From NCBI RefSeq assembly GCF_000243715.2, contig NZ_AHMO02000008.1, positions 545,001 to 609,000 on the forward strand: DNA of 64,000 bases, read 5' to 3'. Positions 16,248 to 25,368 of this stretch are shown here, piece by piece. Source of the DNA: Leptospira broomii serovar Hurstbridge str. 5399. Lineage in GTDB: Bacteria > Spirochaetota > Leptospiria > Leptospirales > Leptospiraceae. Under the pieces are notes generated by a model. That model saw only the letters and a program-made list of their open reading frames with translations, was not told the DNA's origin and ran no database searches. The stretch's first letter is position 1; the number at the start of each line of letters is the position of its first letter. A program made the position numbers and the translations under genes.

Positions 16248-19200
16248 TTAAGCATCCGGATTCGGAGCATTTCGTCGAACAAAATTGTTTAATTTTTCGA
16301 TATAAGAGAAGGCTGCAGGAACTACGACCAGAGTCAGAACTGTGGAAGAAATCAGGCCTCCAATAATAGCGACTCCCATACTCGTTCTCTGCTTCGATGC
16401 TTCGTTTAATCCTATTGCTATCGGCAACATTCCCGCTATCAATGCGAAGGATGTCATCAAAATCGGGCGGAGACGTTCTCTTCCCGCCTCGATGATTGCC
16501 TCCCTCATTTCAACTCCTCTCTGGATCAGCTGATTGGTAAAGTCCACTAATAGAATCGAGTTCTTGGTAGCGACTCCGATTAGCATGATCAATCCTATCA
16601 TGGAGAAGATATCCAGGGATTTTTGAGTCAGAAAAAGCGCAATAAAGGCGCCGCAAAGAGCCAGCGGTAAGACCAGCATGATCGCGATAGGAGTGATAAA
16701 GCTTTCGTAAAGCGACGCGAGAACCATGTAGATGAAAAGGACTCCGAGACCCATAGCGATTCCCATGGACGTTCCCATTTCTTTAAAATTCTCCGCCTGC
16801 CCCGTATAACCGATCCGAATTCCGGGAGGCAGAGGAAGTTCACTTTGAGTAATTTGAGTGACCTCCTGCATCGCTCCTCCCATTCCGGGACCTTCCGGAT
16901 TTACGTCCCCGTAAATCTCCACGGATTTATTCCGATTCAATCGATTAATCGTCGCAAGTCCTGTTGTTTCTTCCGCCCGAGCTACGTTCTGGATAGGGAT
17001 CATCATATTATTAAAATTCGGAACGAAGGAATTGTAAAAGTTTTCCTTTAAATCTCTTTGTCCTTCTTTTAATCGAACCCGAATATCGTATTCCACTCCG
17101 TTTTCACGGTACACAGCAGGCGTGGTTCCTTCCACCAACGTCCTCAATTCGGATCCGATGACTGTACCGGGAACTCCTAACAACACTTCCCGGTTTCGAT
17201 CGGGAACGACTCTAAATTCTGGAGCTCCGGCCCTATAGCTGGTATCAACATCTAAGAGAGCCTTCGATTCCCTTAATCGAGTGAAAAGTTTATGGGCATA
17301 ATTTTCAACGGCTTGACCGTTCTGACCGCTAACCACAAGAGTAAACGGCCTTTGTCCTCCGCCCACGTTATCTATGTCCTTGACGATCGGGTTAGCATAG
17401 GAAAACGACTCTAGTTCTTTTCTGAGAATATCCTTGAATTCGGAGGTATTCATTTTCCTTTGTTTGGAAGGAACCATTTCCACGAACATAGTTGTCGTCC
17501 TATTCGTATTAAACATAGCCACCACAAGAATTTCCTTATGTAGGGCCATGTTCGCGTAAACTTCCTTGGCTACTTTGGCCATTTTCTCGACGGAAGTGCC
17601 TGGCGGCATATCCAAAGTGACCTGGAATTTTCCGTTATCCTGTGCGGGGAGGAAAGTTTTTGGAATGTACTTGGTCAGCATCAAGCTGGCTACGAAAATC
17701 AAAACCGCGCCGGAAAGTATCAAGATTGGTCTCTTTAACGTGAACTTCAAAACGGAGGCGTATCGATCTTCAAGCCAAGACTGAAAAATATTGAATATGG
17801 ATAGAATGCTATCGAGTCCCTTCTCCAAAGCTCCGAAAAAAGATCCGATCATACCTAAACCTTTTCTCAGTAAACCCGGTCTATTTTGCTTTCCTCGAAT
17901 TCTGGAATAGGCCAGCTCTTCTAAAGGAGTTATTTCCGGTTTCCCTTTCTTCTTTTTAGATCCTTCCGGTTGTGCGGAAAACTCCGAAACGGGAGAAGAG
18001 TGATTCTCGTTTGCATGTCCGTGACCCGAGATTTTTCCTCCGAAATAGCTGGAGAGCATCGGTGCGATCGTCAACGCATCATAAAGAGAAATTAATAGGG
18101 CAAAGCAGACAGTAAGTCCGAATTCACGTAAGAATTGACCCACAACCCCGCTCACAAAGGCAATCGGTAAGAACACGGCGATCACCGTCATCGTTGTAGC
18201 AATGACGGCTAACGTTACCTCCTTCGTTCCATCGATGGATGCCAGACGAGCAGTCTTACCCATTTCTCTATGTCTGAAAATATTTTCACGAACGACGATG
18301 GCGTCGTCGATTAACAATCCGACGGCAAGGCTCAAAGCCAATAGGGTCATCACGTTCACCGTAAAACCGGCTACGGCCATGAGAATAAAAGCGCCTAACA
18401 ACGAGTTCGGTAATGCAAGACCGGTAATGATCGTGGATCTAACGCTTCCTAAAAATAATAGCACTACCACGATCGTAAGGGCGATCCCGATTAGAATCGT
18501 TTCCTTAACGTCGTAAATATTATCGTCGATCATTATGGAGTTATCGTTTGCCATTGCGAGCTTCGGAGTTCCGTCTCTCTTGGCGAGTTCCTTATTTAAT
18601 TCCCCGACTCTCTTCTTGACTTCTTGAGCTACTGCAACCGTATTCGCTCCGGATTGTTTATAAACCAGCAGAAAGATGGCTTTTTTTCCGTTAAAATAAG
18701 CTCTGGAAGTTTCGTCTTCCATAGTGTCTTTTACTTCGCCCAGTTGTCCGATTCTTACAGGAACTTCGTTACCGAATAAAGAGATCGGAGTGTCTCTAAT
18801 TTCCTGAGGAGATTGAAACTCGTTAATCGTTCGATAGACTAATTCTTTGTCGGACTTACTTACTTTCCCGGCCGGAATATTCGTCCCGCCGGACGCTAGT
18901 CTATTGGAAACCACTGAGGCCGGAATCATATGCGCCTTCAATTTCGAGCGATCTAGCTCGACATGGATCTCCCTCTTACGACCTCCGTAAATGGTGATAT
19001 TCCCGACGTCTTTCGCGGTCAGAAGATTTTGTTTAATCTCTTCGCTGGCGATGTCGAACAAAATCGCCTCCGGTAGATCCGCCTGCAAGGCGAGAATCAA
19101 AATCGGCTGATCAGCCGGATCGATCCTTCGAATGATCGGTTCTTTTGCATCGTCCGGAAGTTTCGGTTTTACCGCAGCAACCTTATCTCGAACCTGTTGC

Positions 19201-19514
19201 TCCGCGTATTTCACGTCGGTTTCCAGCGTGAATTCCACAACGACGGTTCCGGATCCTTCGCTACAAGCCGACTTAATCCGCTTTACGCCGGAGATCGTCG
19301 ATAACTCGTCTTCGACCGGTTTTGCGATCAATGTCTCGATCTCGTTGGGGGCGGCTCCGGGATAAGGAACGGTTACCGTCACAACCGGGATCGTAACGTT
19401 AGGAAATAAATCCACTCCAAGCTTGTTCAAGGATAAATATCCCGTAACTAGAATGATGAGGACCGTACAGGTGATGAATATAGGTCGTTTAATCGACAGT
19501 TCTGCGAAATTCAT
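16248..19514 (-). CDS. RND multidrug efflux pump (HAE1 type)
   Basis: A 1088-residue inner-membrane pump of the AcrB/MexB type. The N-terminal segment (ELSIKRPIFITCTVLIILVTGYLSL), the TM4 signature ALSLAVGLLIDDAIVVRENIF with the paired proton-relay Asp residues, and a repeated second half are all typical of the HAE1 group, which pumps organic compounds out. About 95 residues (near 500-600), more than usual, lie between TM6 and TM7, with a Lys-rich stretch and HGHANENHSS, probably a cytoplasmic insert. The start overlaps the stop of the upstream outer-membrane factor gene by 4 bases (ATGA). No membrane-fusion gene is in the cluster. Confidence 0.92.
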   Translation of the reverse strand: MNFAELSIKRPIFITCTVLIILVTGYLSLNKLGVDLFPNVTIPVVTVTVPYPGAAPNEIETLIAKPVEDELSTISGVKRIKSACSEGSGTVVVEFTLETDVKYAEQQVRDKVAAVKPKLPDDAKEPIIRRIDPADQPILILALQADLPEAILFDIASEEIKQNLLTAKDVGNITIYGGRKREIHVELDRSKLKAHMIPASVVSNRLASGGTNIPAGKVSKSDKELVYRTINEFQSPQEIRDTPISLFGNEVPVRIGQLGEVKDTMEDETSRAYFNGKKAIFLLVYKQSGANTVAVAQEVKKRVGELNKELAKRDGTPKLAMANDNSIMIDDNIYDVKETILIGIALTIVVVLLFLGSVRSTIITGLALPNSLLGAFILMAVAGFTVNVMTLLALSLAVGLLIDDAIVVRENIFRHREMGKTARLASIDGTKEVTLAVIATTMTVIAVFLPIAFVSGVVGQFLREFGLTVCFALLISLYDALTIAPMLSSYFGGKISGHGHANENHSSPVSEFSAQPEGSKKKKGKPEITPLEELAYSRIRGKQNRPGLLRKGLGMIGSFFGALEKGLDSILSIFNIFQSWLEDRYASVLKFTLKRPILILSGAVLIFVASLMLTKYIPKTFLPAQDNGKFQVTLDMPPGTSVEKMAKVAKEVYANMALHKEILVVAMFNTNRTTTMFVEMVPSKQRKMNTSEFKDILRKELESFSYANPIVKDIDNVGGGQRPFTLVVSGQNGQAVENYAHKLFTRLRESKALLDVDTSYRAGAPEFRVVPDRNREVLLGVPGTVIGSELRTLVEGTTPAVYRENGVEYDIRVRLKEGQRDLKENFYNSFVPNFNNMMIPIQNVARAEETTGLATINRLNRNKSVEIYGDVNPEGPGMGGAMQEVTQITQSELPLPPGIRIGYTGQAENFKEMGTSMGIAMGLGVLFIYMVLASLYESFITPIAIMLVLPLALCGAFIALFLTQKSLDIFSMIGLIMLIGVATKNSILLVDFTNQLIQRGVEMREAIIEAGRERLRPILMTSFALIAGMLPIAIGLNEASKQRTSMGVAIIGGLISSTVLTLVVVPAAFSYIEKLNNFVRRNAPNPDA

Positions 19515-21085
19515 CTTAAGTCTCCGATAGTTTGATTCAATACTTCCTCGGCGTCCATTCCATATTTTTGAAATAGAGTTCCCTTGGAGAGTTCGTATTG
19601 CACGAGCGCGGTATTATAATTTACTTTTGCTTGCATGAGTCCGTATCTAGCTTGGGCAACCAGATCCAACGCGTTCTTAACATTTACAGACGTAGTTCGT
19701 CCAAATCTGTAACGAGGTAGTATTCCCGTATAGAATTTCTCGGCTTGTTCAAGGTTCTTTTTAGACTCTACCAAAACATCGTACGTTATTCTAATTCTTT
19801 CCAAGCCTTGTCGAACATCAGTCTTAACTTGGTCCTTGGTCTGTTCTAGAAGAAGGTCTATTTTTTTATTTTGCGTTTGAGCGTTTTTAAATTCAGCTCT
19901 TGCAGTATCGTTTCCGATCGGAGTTTCCATTTTTATTTCTGCGGAGTTCTGAGTATACCGACCGACGCCCACCCCGTTAAAATCTTGCGGAAAATTTCGA
20001 TCGTACTGTCTTGAATTGTAAGTCCCGCTTACATAAAGAGAAGGTAATAACCCGTTCCTTGCCACTTCCAAAGCGGAAATCGCATTTTGTTTCTGCAATA
20101 GCATGCTTCTAAAATCATACCGATGTAAAAACGCCTCGTCCAATTCCTGGGCTTCGCTTTTGGAAGGATCAAAACGCTCTTCCAAACTAGTCTCCAATTC
20201 AACCGGAGTCTCCGGATCTTTACCTAAAGATACCAAAAGGTCTCGACGCGTGCGGTCTCTTTCCAATTTTGTTTGTCTAAGTTGGTTTTCCGCAGCGATA
20301 AGCAATGCGTTCCATTGTCCCGATTCGTATTCCTCGGCGACACCCAGACGAATTTTAGAAGCGGTAATATCTTTTACGTTCTTTACACTCTTCGCTAAAA
20401 GCGCAGCGGTTCTCAAATTTTCTTCGGCTAAAGACAAATTCCAAAATGCGAGTATGGATTGAACTACCGTTCTAGATAATGTATTCATCGCATCCAAACG
20501 ACGGACTGCCGAGCTGCGGCGACTCATATCCAAATTTCTTTTCTGTTGATAACCGAATACGTTTTTCAAAAGGTCCTGCTTCAAAGTAAAACCTATGCTC
20601 CCGAAATGGAGGCTGGGCTGTGCGAACTGTTGTGCAATTGTTCCTTGCTGCTCAGGACGCTTACCTGCGTCCGTTTCGTACCGGTTGTCGGCGACGGTGA
20701 CACCCAATGTGGTCCCGCTCGTAAATGCTTTGGAAAGTCCTCCGGAAATCGTATTACTTGTAATATTCCGACCTTGTAATGTGTACTGTGGAAGGGGAAG
20801 GTTCACCGTATTTTGCGCGTTAGCGGTAACGTTTCCGATAAAATTATATTTACCGTTCTCCTTTTCCCAGTCGTACTCGGAGTTATCTAAATCTAATCTT
20901 GCAATCTTGGCTTGAACTGAATTTTCCATGGCGTATCGAATGAGTCTTGATGTGTTCCAAGTCTTTCCTTTCCCAAACTCGGATTCTTCGAGAGATTCGG
21001 GAAACAAGGAAAAACCCCAAAAAATAATCCCGACAGAAACTCCTCGGAACAAAAAGATTCTCTTAGAATTCCAATATTCTTTCAT
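19511..21085 (-). CDS. TolC-family outer-membrane factor
   Basis: A 524-residue protein with a hydrophobic export signal at residues 10-28. Two repeats with the TolC helical pattern follow (ENSVQAKIARLDLDNSEYDWE, and later QARYGLMQAKVNYNTALVQYELSKGTLFQKYG), the second typical of the end of outer-membrane efflux proteins. It should form the trimeric outer-membrane channel for the pump encoded downstream, with which it overlaps by 4 bases. It is the first gene of the operon. Four GGAAAC/GTTTCC half-sites lie 13-74 bases upstream of its start. Confidence 0.88.
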   Translation of the reverse strand: MKEYWNSKRIFLFRGVSVGIIFWGFSLFPESLEESEFGKGKTWNTSRLIRYAMENSVQAKIARLDLDNSEYDWEKENGKYNFIGNVTANAQNTVNLPLPQYTLQGRNITSNTISGGLSKAFTSGTTLGVTVADNRYETDAGKRPEQQGTIAQQFAQPSLHFGSIGFTLKQDLLKNVFGYQQKRNLDMSRRSSAVRRLDAMNTLSRTVVQSILAFWNLSLAEENLRTAALLAKSVKNVKDITASKIRLGVAEEYESGQWNALLIAAENQLRQTKLERDRTRRDLLVSLGKDPETPVELETSLEERFDPSKSEAQELDEAFLHRYDFRSMLLQKQNAISALEVARNGLLPSLYVSGTYNSRQYDRNFPQDFNGVGVGRYTQNSAEIKMETPIGNDTARAEFKNAQTQNKKIDLLLEQTKDQVKTDVRQGLERIRITYDVLVESKKNLEQAEKFYTGILPRYRFGRTTSVNVKNALDLVAQARYGLMQAKVNYNTALVQYELSKGTLFQKYGMDAEEVLNQTIGDLR

Positions 21086-21097
21086 GCGACCTCAAAA

Positions 21098-21159
21098 GGA
21101 AACAATTTTAGTTTTCTATGTTTCCTTTGTTGGAAACAAAATTTGTATCTACTGTTTCC
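21098..21159. promoter_or_regulatory. Four GGAAAC/GTTTCC half-sites before the efflux operon
   Basis: GGAAAC at 21098-21103 and 21132-21137, and GTTTCC at 21120-21125 and 21154-21159. Each GGAAAC-N16-GTTTCC unit repeats with a 34-bp period; the two central half-sites also form TGTTTCC-N6-GGAAACA. The set lies just upstream of the first gene of the efflux operon and overlaps where its promoter must be. I infer repressor binding by the TetR protein of this cluster. Confidence 0.6.
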
Positions 21160-21532
21160 ATGTCTACAAAAAATCAATCCTCTGGGCGGATATTTTATTT
21201 GATTTTAAGTCTCAATATCGAAATAAAAAAGGAATGAGCATTCGTGGCCTAAAACTTCCAGACCAGACATTTCTTGAAATGTGCCGTAAATCGTCCGCTA
21301 AACCGATTGAAAAGGGCAATCCCGTCCGATCCGAACCGTCTAAATCAACTCAAGAGGGAAATGAATTCGAGACGATATCACGAATCGAAGAAATACACCA
21401 ATCCCAAACATAAGGCGATTCGTTTTTTCCCGTGTAGATTCGCTCAAATCCGGACCCGGTTTCCGTTGGTGCAGGACTTTATTCGGAAATCGAATCCCGC
21501 GCTTGTTTACGTAGAATGAACTGTGCACCGGA
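21160..21532. other. Upstream region of the efflux operon, no clear gene
   Basis: No supported gene. A 59-codon frame (ATG 21234 to 21413) has reasonable composition but its Shine-Dalgarno-like AAGGA abuts the start codon, and there is no recognised family. It may be a small gene; I leave it unannotated. Confidence 0.35.
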
Positions 21533-21652
21533 AAAATGGCAGAGAATCTTACGTAAATTCGACCAATAAATGATAGAGAACCGTCGGGCGGCGACCGAAT
21601 TCAAATGGTTATCGAAATTCCTAACGAAATTGATTCATTCCTCTCGGTGCTC
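21533..21652 (+). repeat. Direct repeat copy 1: severed 5' end of a kinase gene
   Basis: A 120-base unit repeated at 21836-21956 (about 304 bases later) with few mismatches. It holds the leader, ATG (21605) and first 16 codons (MVIEIPNEIDSFLSVL) of the hybrid kinase gene. In this copy the frame then runs into unrelated sequence and stops at 21802. It is a remnant start of a lost paralogue, or a duplicated leader. Confidence 0.8.
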
Positions 21653-21835
21653 AAAGGGGTTCCTGGGATAAAGTCCGTCCTAATCCGCAGGCAAAATCAA
21701 ACTGGGGGAATCGAAGGGAATGCGGTGCGGAAATTCCTCGCTTTATGCAAGATCGCAAATTCGAATTCAAAATCGGCCAGGGTGTTGCGGAGATTCCGGT
21801 AAATTTTTTGCCGCCTATCCTTCTAAACTAATATT

Positions 21836-21956
21836 AAAATGGTAGAGAATTTTACTTAAATTCGACCAATAAATTATAGAGATCCGTCAAGGCGGTGGCC
21901 GAATTCAAATGGTTATCGAAATTCCTAACGAAATTGATTCATTCCTCTCGGTGCTC
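21836..21956 (+). repeat. Direct repeat copy 2: 5' end of the intact kinase gene
   Basis: Second copy of the unit at 21533-21652. The 48 bases from ATG 21909 are identical to copy 1 and encode the same 16 residues; differences fall in the leader (for example AATGATAG versus AATTATAG). From 21957 the sequence continues into the full hybrid kinase. Confidence 0.8.
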
Positions 21957-24203
21957 GGAAAGGCAAAATCGGTCCGATTATTTTTGCTGAAAATTCTTCG
22001 GAATAGCGACGATCAGGTTTTTGATTGGAAATTCGCTTATTGCAACGAGGGCGCCGCCGAAAGCTTAAATTTATCCCTGCACCAGGTGATAGGAAGAACC
22101 TTTCGCGAAATAAATCCGGGAGTGCTGGAACGAAAACCGGATCTGCTGAATTTTATTTCGTCCCTGGCCGAAAAAGGTTCGGAATGGAAAGGCACATTAC
22201 CTTCCAGCGCTTCCGGGAAGCCTTACGACTGCACTTTATTTTCGCCTTTGGATGATTGGGTCGTTTCCATCACCCAAGATATGTCGTCCGAAGTAAAACA
22301 GAAGGACATATATCGCCAGGCCGCTTTAATCAGCACCGAATCCATCTATTATTTCGAGCCCTTTTATAACTCAAAAAAAGAGATTCTCGATTTTACGTTA
22401 AGCGAAGTAAATCCGGCTGGAGAGCTCGAATTAGCGCAAAGTAAGGAAAATATTATCGGGAAGGGACTTTGCGAATTATTTCATATCGATCCGAAATCGG
22501 AGTCTTTTAATGATTATAAAAATGTTTTTATCAACGGAAGGCCCTTCCAAAAGGAATATACCGTCCAAAACGACAATTCACTTTCAGGAACGTACTTTCA
22601 GCACGTAACTAGCTTACCGGAAGGGATACTGATTGCTAACCGAAATGTCACCGAATTACGTAAAGTCGAACAGGAAATCAGAGATCAGAAGGAACAATTA
22701 GAACAAACCTACCAGGCTTCGAACGACGGATATTGGAATTACGACATTAAGAGTCGGAAACTATTCCTCTCTAGTCGGTGGAAGAATATGCTCGGTTTCG
22801 AGGATCACGAAATATCCAACGATTTACGTAGCTGGCTAAGATTAGTCCATCCTGAAGATTCCCATATAATCGCATCCTCGATCTCTAAAGGAAAACTGGA
22901 AAAAATAGTAAGATTCAACGAAATTCTACGCTTCAAAAAAAAAGACGGAAGCTATGTATATATTCAATCTAAAGCGATCGTACTGAGATCGGAAAACGGA
23001 GAACCGATCCGGATGGTCGGAACTCACACTGATATTACTAGTATTAAAGAAACGGAAAACGCCTTGGCTCTCGCCAAAGAAAAAGCCGAAGCCGCGGACA
23101 GGGCTAAATCGGAATTTTTAGGGATGATTTCCCATGAAATGAGAACTCCGCTACACGGTATTTCCGGAATGGCGAATTTACTCCAGCAAACCTCTCTCGA
23201 TAGTTCGCAACGGGAATTTCTGAAAGACCTCGTTTCCTCTACGGATATACTAACGCAGTTGATAGACGATCTCCTCGAAGTAATAACTTTAGAGAATCCT
23301 AAAATTAAAATTCGGGAAGAGACCGTGGATCTGTCCGCGATGCTAACTCATTTAAGCGGCTTAATCCTGCCTAAAACCGCGGCGAAAGGATTGCAATTCA
23401 ACCTTAAAACCGAAGCAAATGTCCCGACATCGATTAGAGGAGATCGATTTCGCATCGAACAGATCCTCCTAAATTTCATCACTAATTCGATTAAATTCAC
23501 CGAAGTCGGATCCATCGATTTGTTGCTTGCATTGGAAGAAGAATCCATCGTCTTCAAAGTCATGGATACAGGAATAGGAATTTCAAAGGAAGCACATGAG
23601 CGAATCTTCGAAGCATTCCATCAGGAAGACTTAGCGTATGCTCGCAAACATAAAGGAGTGGGTTTAGGGCTTTATATATGCAAGAAACTCGCGGAGAAAA
23701 TGGGAGGCGCAATTAATTTGGATTCTAAACAAAATCAAGGTTCGGAATTTACGTTGAAGCTTCCCCTCCGAATATCCGATCAACCGACAATAGTCGAAAC
23801 TAAAACTTCGACAAAAGAAATTCCGAAGCTTCCTTTTCTAAAGGCGCTGGTCGTCGACGATAACGATATCAATTGCAAGATCCTTTCCAAACTCATAGAA
23901 AAGACCGGAGCAAAAACAGTATTGAGCGACAGCGGGGAGGATGCCGTATTCCAATTTAAAGCGGATCCGAAGTCGTTTAACGTAATTTTTTTGGATTTGC
24001 AAATGCCGGGAATGGACGGATACCAAACCGCGGACGCGATTCGCGCTGCGGGCAAGTTCGGTTGGGACGTAACCATTATAGCAGTGACGGCAAGTTCTTT
24101 TTCGGAAACGTATAAGGCATGCGCCGAGCACGGGATTACCGGATTTTTAGGTAAACCTTATAATTCCGAACAACTCTATTCAATTTTAGAAAAGTTTCTT
24201 TAA
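21909..24203 (+). CDS. Hybrid histidine kinase with PAS domains and a receiver
   Basis: A 764-residue cytoplasmic protein. PAS-like modules cover roughly residues 18-125, 130-250 and 260-380 (the last with the PAC signature PIRMVGTHTDITSIKE). HisKA follows with the phospho-acceptor in MISHEMRTPLHGISGM near 409, then the HATPase (NFITNSIKF, DTGIGISKEAHERIFEAF, GVGLGLYICKKLAEKMGG) near 500-620. A C-terminal receiver begins with VVDDNDINCK and has the acceptor Asp in FLDLQMPGMDGY and Lys in FLGKPYNS. The signal is unknown; there is no membrane segment. The YheT-like hydrolase gene follows by 42 bases. A leader duplication precedes it. Confidence 0.92.
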   Translation: MVIEIPNEIDSFLSVLGKAKSVRLFLLKILRNSDDQVFDWKFAYCNEGAAESLNLSLHQVIGRTFREINPGVLERKPDLLNFISSLAEKGSEWKGTLPSSASGKPYDCTLFSPLDDWVVSITQDMSSEVKQKDIYRQAALISTESIYYFEPFYNSKKEILDFTLSEVNPAGELELAQSKENIIGKGLCELFHIDPKSESFNDYKNVFINGRPFQKEYTVQNDNSLSGTYFQHVTSLPEGILIANRNVTELRKVEQEIRDQKEQLEQTYQASNDGYWNYDIKSRKLFLSSRWKNMLGFEDHEISNDLRSWLRLVHPEDSHIIASSISKGKLEKIVRFNEILRFKKKDGSYVYIQSKAIVLRSENGEPIRMVGTHTDITSIKETENALALAKEKAEAADRAKSEFLGMISHEMRTPLHGISGMANLLQQTSLDSSQREFLKDLVSSTDILTQLIDDLLEVITLENPKIKIREETVDLSAMLTHLSGLILPKTAAKGLQFNLKTEANVPTSIRGDRFRIEQILLNFITNSIKFTEVGSIDLLLALEEESIVFKVMDTGIGISKEAHERIFEAFHQEDLAYARKHKGVGLGLYICKKLAEKMGGAINLDSKQNQGSEFTLKLPLRISDQPTIVETKTSTKEIPKLPFLKALVVDDNDINCKILSKLIEKTGAKTVLSDSGEDAVFQFKADPKSFNVIFLDLQMPGMDGYQTADAIRAAGKFGWDVTIIAVTASSFSETYKACAEHGITGFLGKPYNSEQLYSILEKFL

Positions 24204-24245
24204 GGATTGCTTGCTTGCGAGAGTCAAAACAGCTATCCTGTGATT

Positions 24246-25238
24246 ATGGAACATCTCCGTCCATTCAACCCTCCGATTCACCTTAGGAATCCTTTCGTAC
24301 AAACGGTTCTCGCTTCCTTGCTCAAGCAGAAAAATCCGAATCACCCGATGGATCGCGCGGCAGTCCCGGCAGTGTTAGACGCCGGAAAGGGAGTCAAATT
24401 ACTCGGACATTATTCGAAAGCTCCTGAAAATAAAGCGCTCTTGATTTTAATCCACGGTTGGGAAGGAAGTATCGATTCCAATTACATTCAAAGAACCGGA
24501 AGAAAGTTCTTTGAGCGAGGAATTTCGATTTTTCGATTGAACCTACGCGATCACGGTGAAACCCATCATCTGAACCCGGAGCCGTTCAACGGAAGTTTGA
24601 TTCGAGAAACGTACGAAGCGGTTCGGAAAGCCGCCAGAGAATACGGAAAAAAAATTCCGGTCTACATCGCAGGATTTTCTCTCGGCGGAAATTTCACGCT
24701 TAGAATCGCCAGAGAGCATTCGAAAGGAAAACATCCGATACCGAATTTAAAGCATTGCATCGCTGTCAGTCCCGCTCTCCATCCTAAAAGCGCGACCGAA
24801 ATGATGGATTCGAAATTGATTATAGGAAAATATTTTAGGGATAAGTGGAGAGCTTCGCTGGCCAAAAAGAACGTTCACTTTCCCGACCTGCATCCTTATC
24901 AGGAAATCATGCAGGGAAAATCCGTGATGGAAATGACCGACAGAATCGTTTCAAGCACCCATCAATTCAAGACGACCGACGACTATTTTCTATCATACAC
25001 GTTAGGCTCTAAAGATTTTAAGGGACTCAAAGTTGCTGTAACTATTGTTACATCGGAAGACGACCCGATCATACGTCCTAACGATTTTCATGAACTTCCT
25101 TCCAATTCTAGACTAAAAATCCTCATCCAGAAATACGGAGGACATAACGGCTTTTACGAAAATCTCAAAGGCGATTGTTGGTATTTCAAAGTTTTAGAAA
25201 CCATCTTCGACCAAAAAACATCTTTAAAACAGGTTTAG
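24246..25238 (+). CDS. Alpha/beta hydrolase, YheT-like
   Basis: A 330-residue alpha/beta hydrolase. The N-terminus (FNPPIHLRNPFVQTVLASLL) is typical of YheT/UPF0017 proteins; an ILIHGWEG oxyanion-hole segment is near residue 66, the nucleophile elbow GFSLGG near 140, a late Asp near 270 and HNGFYEN with the catalytic His near 302. Members are esterase-like and their physiological substrates are poorly known. I chose ATG 24246; a TTG at 24207 would extend it by 13 residues with no good ribosome site. It is close behind the hybrid kinase gene and may be co-transcribed. Confidence 0.85.
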   Translation: MEHLRPFNPPIHLRNPFVQTVLASLLKQKNPNHPMDRAAVPAVLDAGKGVKLLGHYSKAPENKALLILIHGWEGSIDSNYIQRTGRKFFERGISIFRLNLRDHGETHHLNPEPFNGSLIRETYEAVRKAAREYGKKIPVYIAGFSLGGNFTLRIAREHSKGKHPIPNLKHCIAVSPALHPKSATEMMDSKLIIGKYFRDKWRASLAKKNVHFPDLHPYQEIMQGKSVMEMTDRIVSSTHQFKTTDDYFLSYTLGSKDFKGLKVAVTIVTSEDDPIIRPNDFHELPSNSRLKILIQKYGGHNGFYENLKGDCWYFKVLETIFDQKTSLKQV

Positions 25239-25316
25239 AACCCAAATTAGAATTATTGCAAAAGAACTTGCTTTTCCGCCCTTTGCGATAAATTGGAACC
25301 AGAATGCATCTCGTTC

Positions 25317-25332
25317 TTGAACGAAAGTTCAA
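25317..25332. promoter_or_regulatory. 16-bp inverted repeat upstream of the thiolase
   Basis: TTGAAC-GAAA-GTTCAA, perfect 6-base arms with a 4-base centre, 36 bases before the thiolase start. It may bind a fatty-acid-responsive repressor such as a TetR/FadR or PsrA type, but no regulator gene is adjacent. GAAC-N4-GTTC also equals the Gram-positive LexA box; see the rejected list. Confidence 0.42.
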
Positions 25333-25368
25333 AATAAGACGAACGCCTTTCGTTATAGGAGATATATC

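Noticed and set aside
21234..21413. 59-codon frame upstream of the kinase leader repeat
   Set aside because: The AAGGA box abuts the start codon and nothing supports coding. Kept as a weak possibility in the region entry only.
25317..25332. GAAC-N4-GTTC match to a Gram-positive LexA box
   Set aside because: The four-base spacer match is short and can occur by chance. Leptospiral LexA is, from memory, thought to use a different box, and a thiolase is not an expected SOS target.
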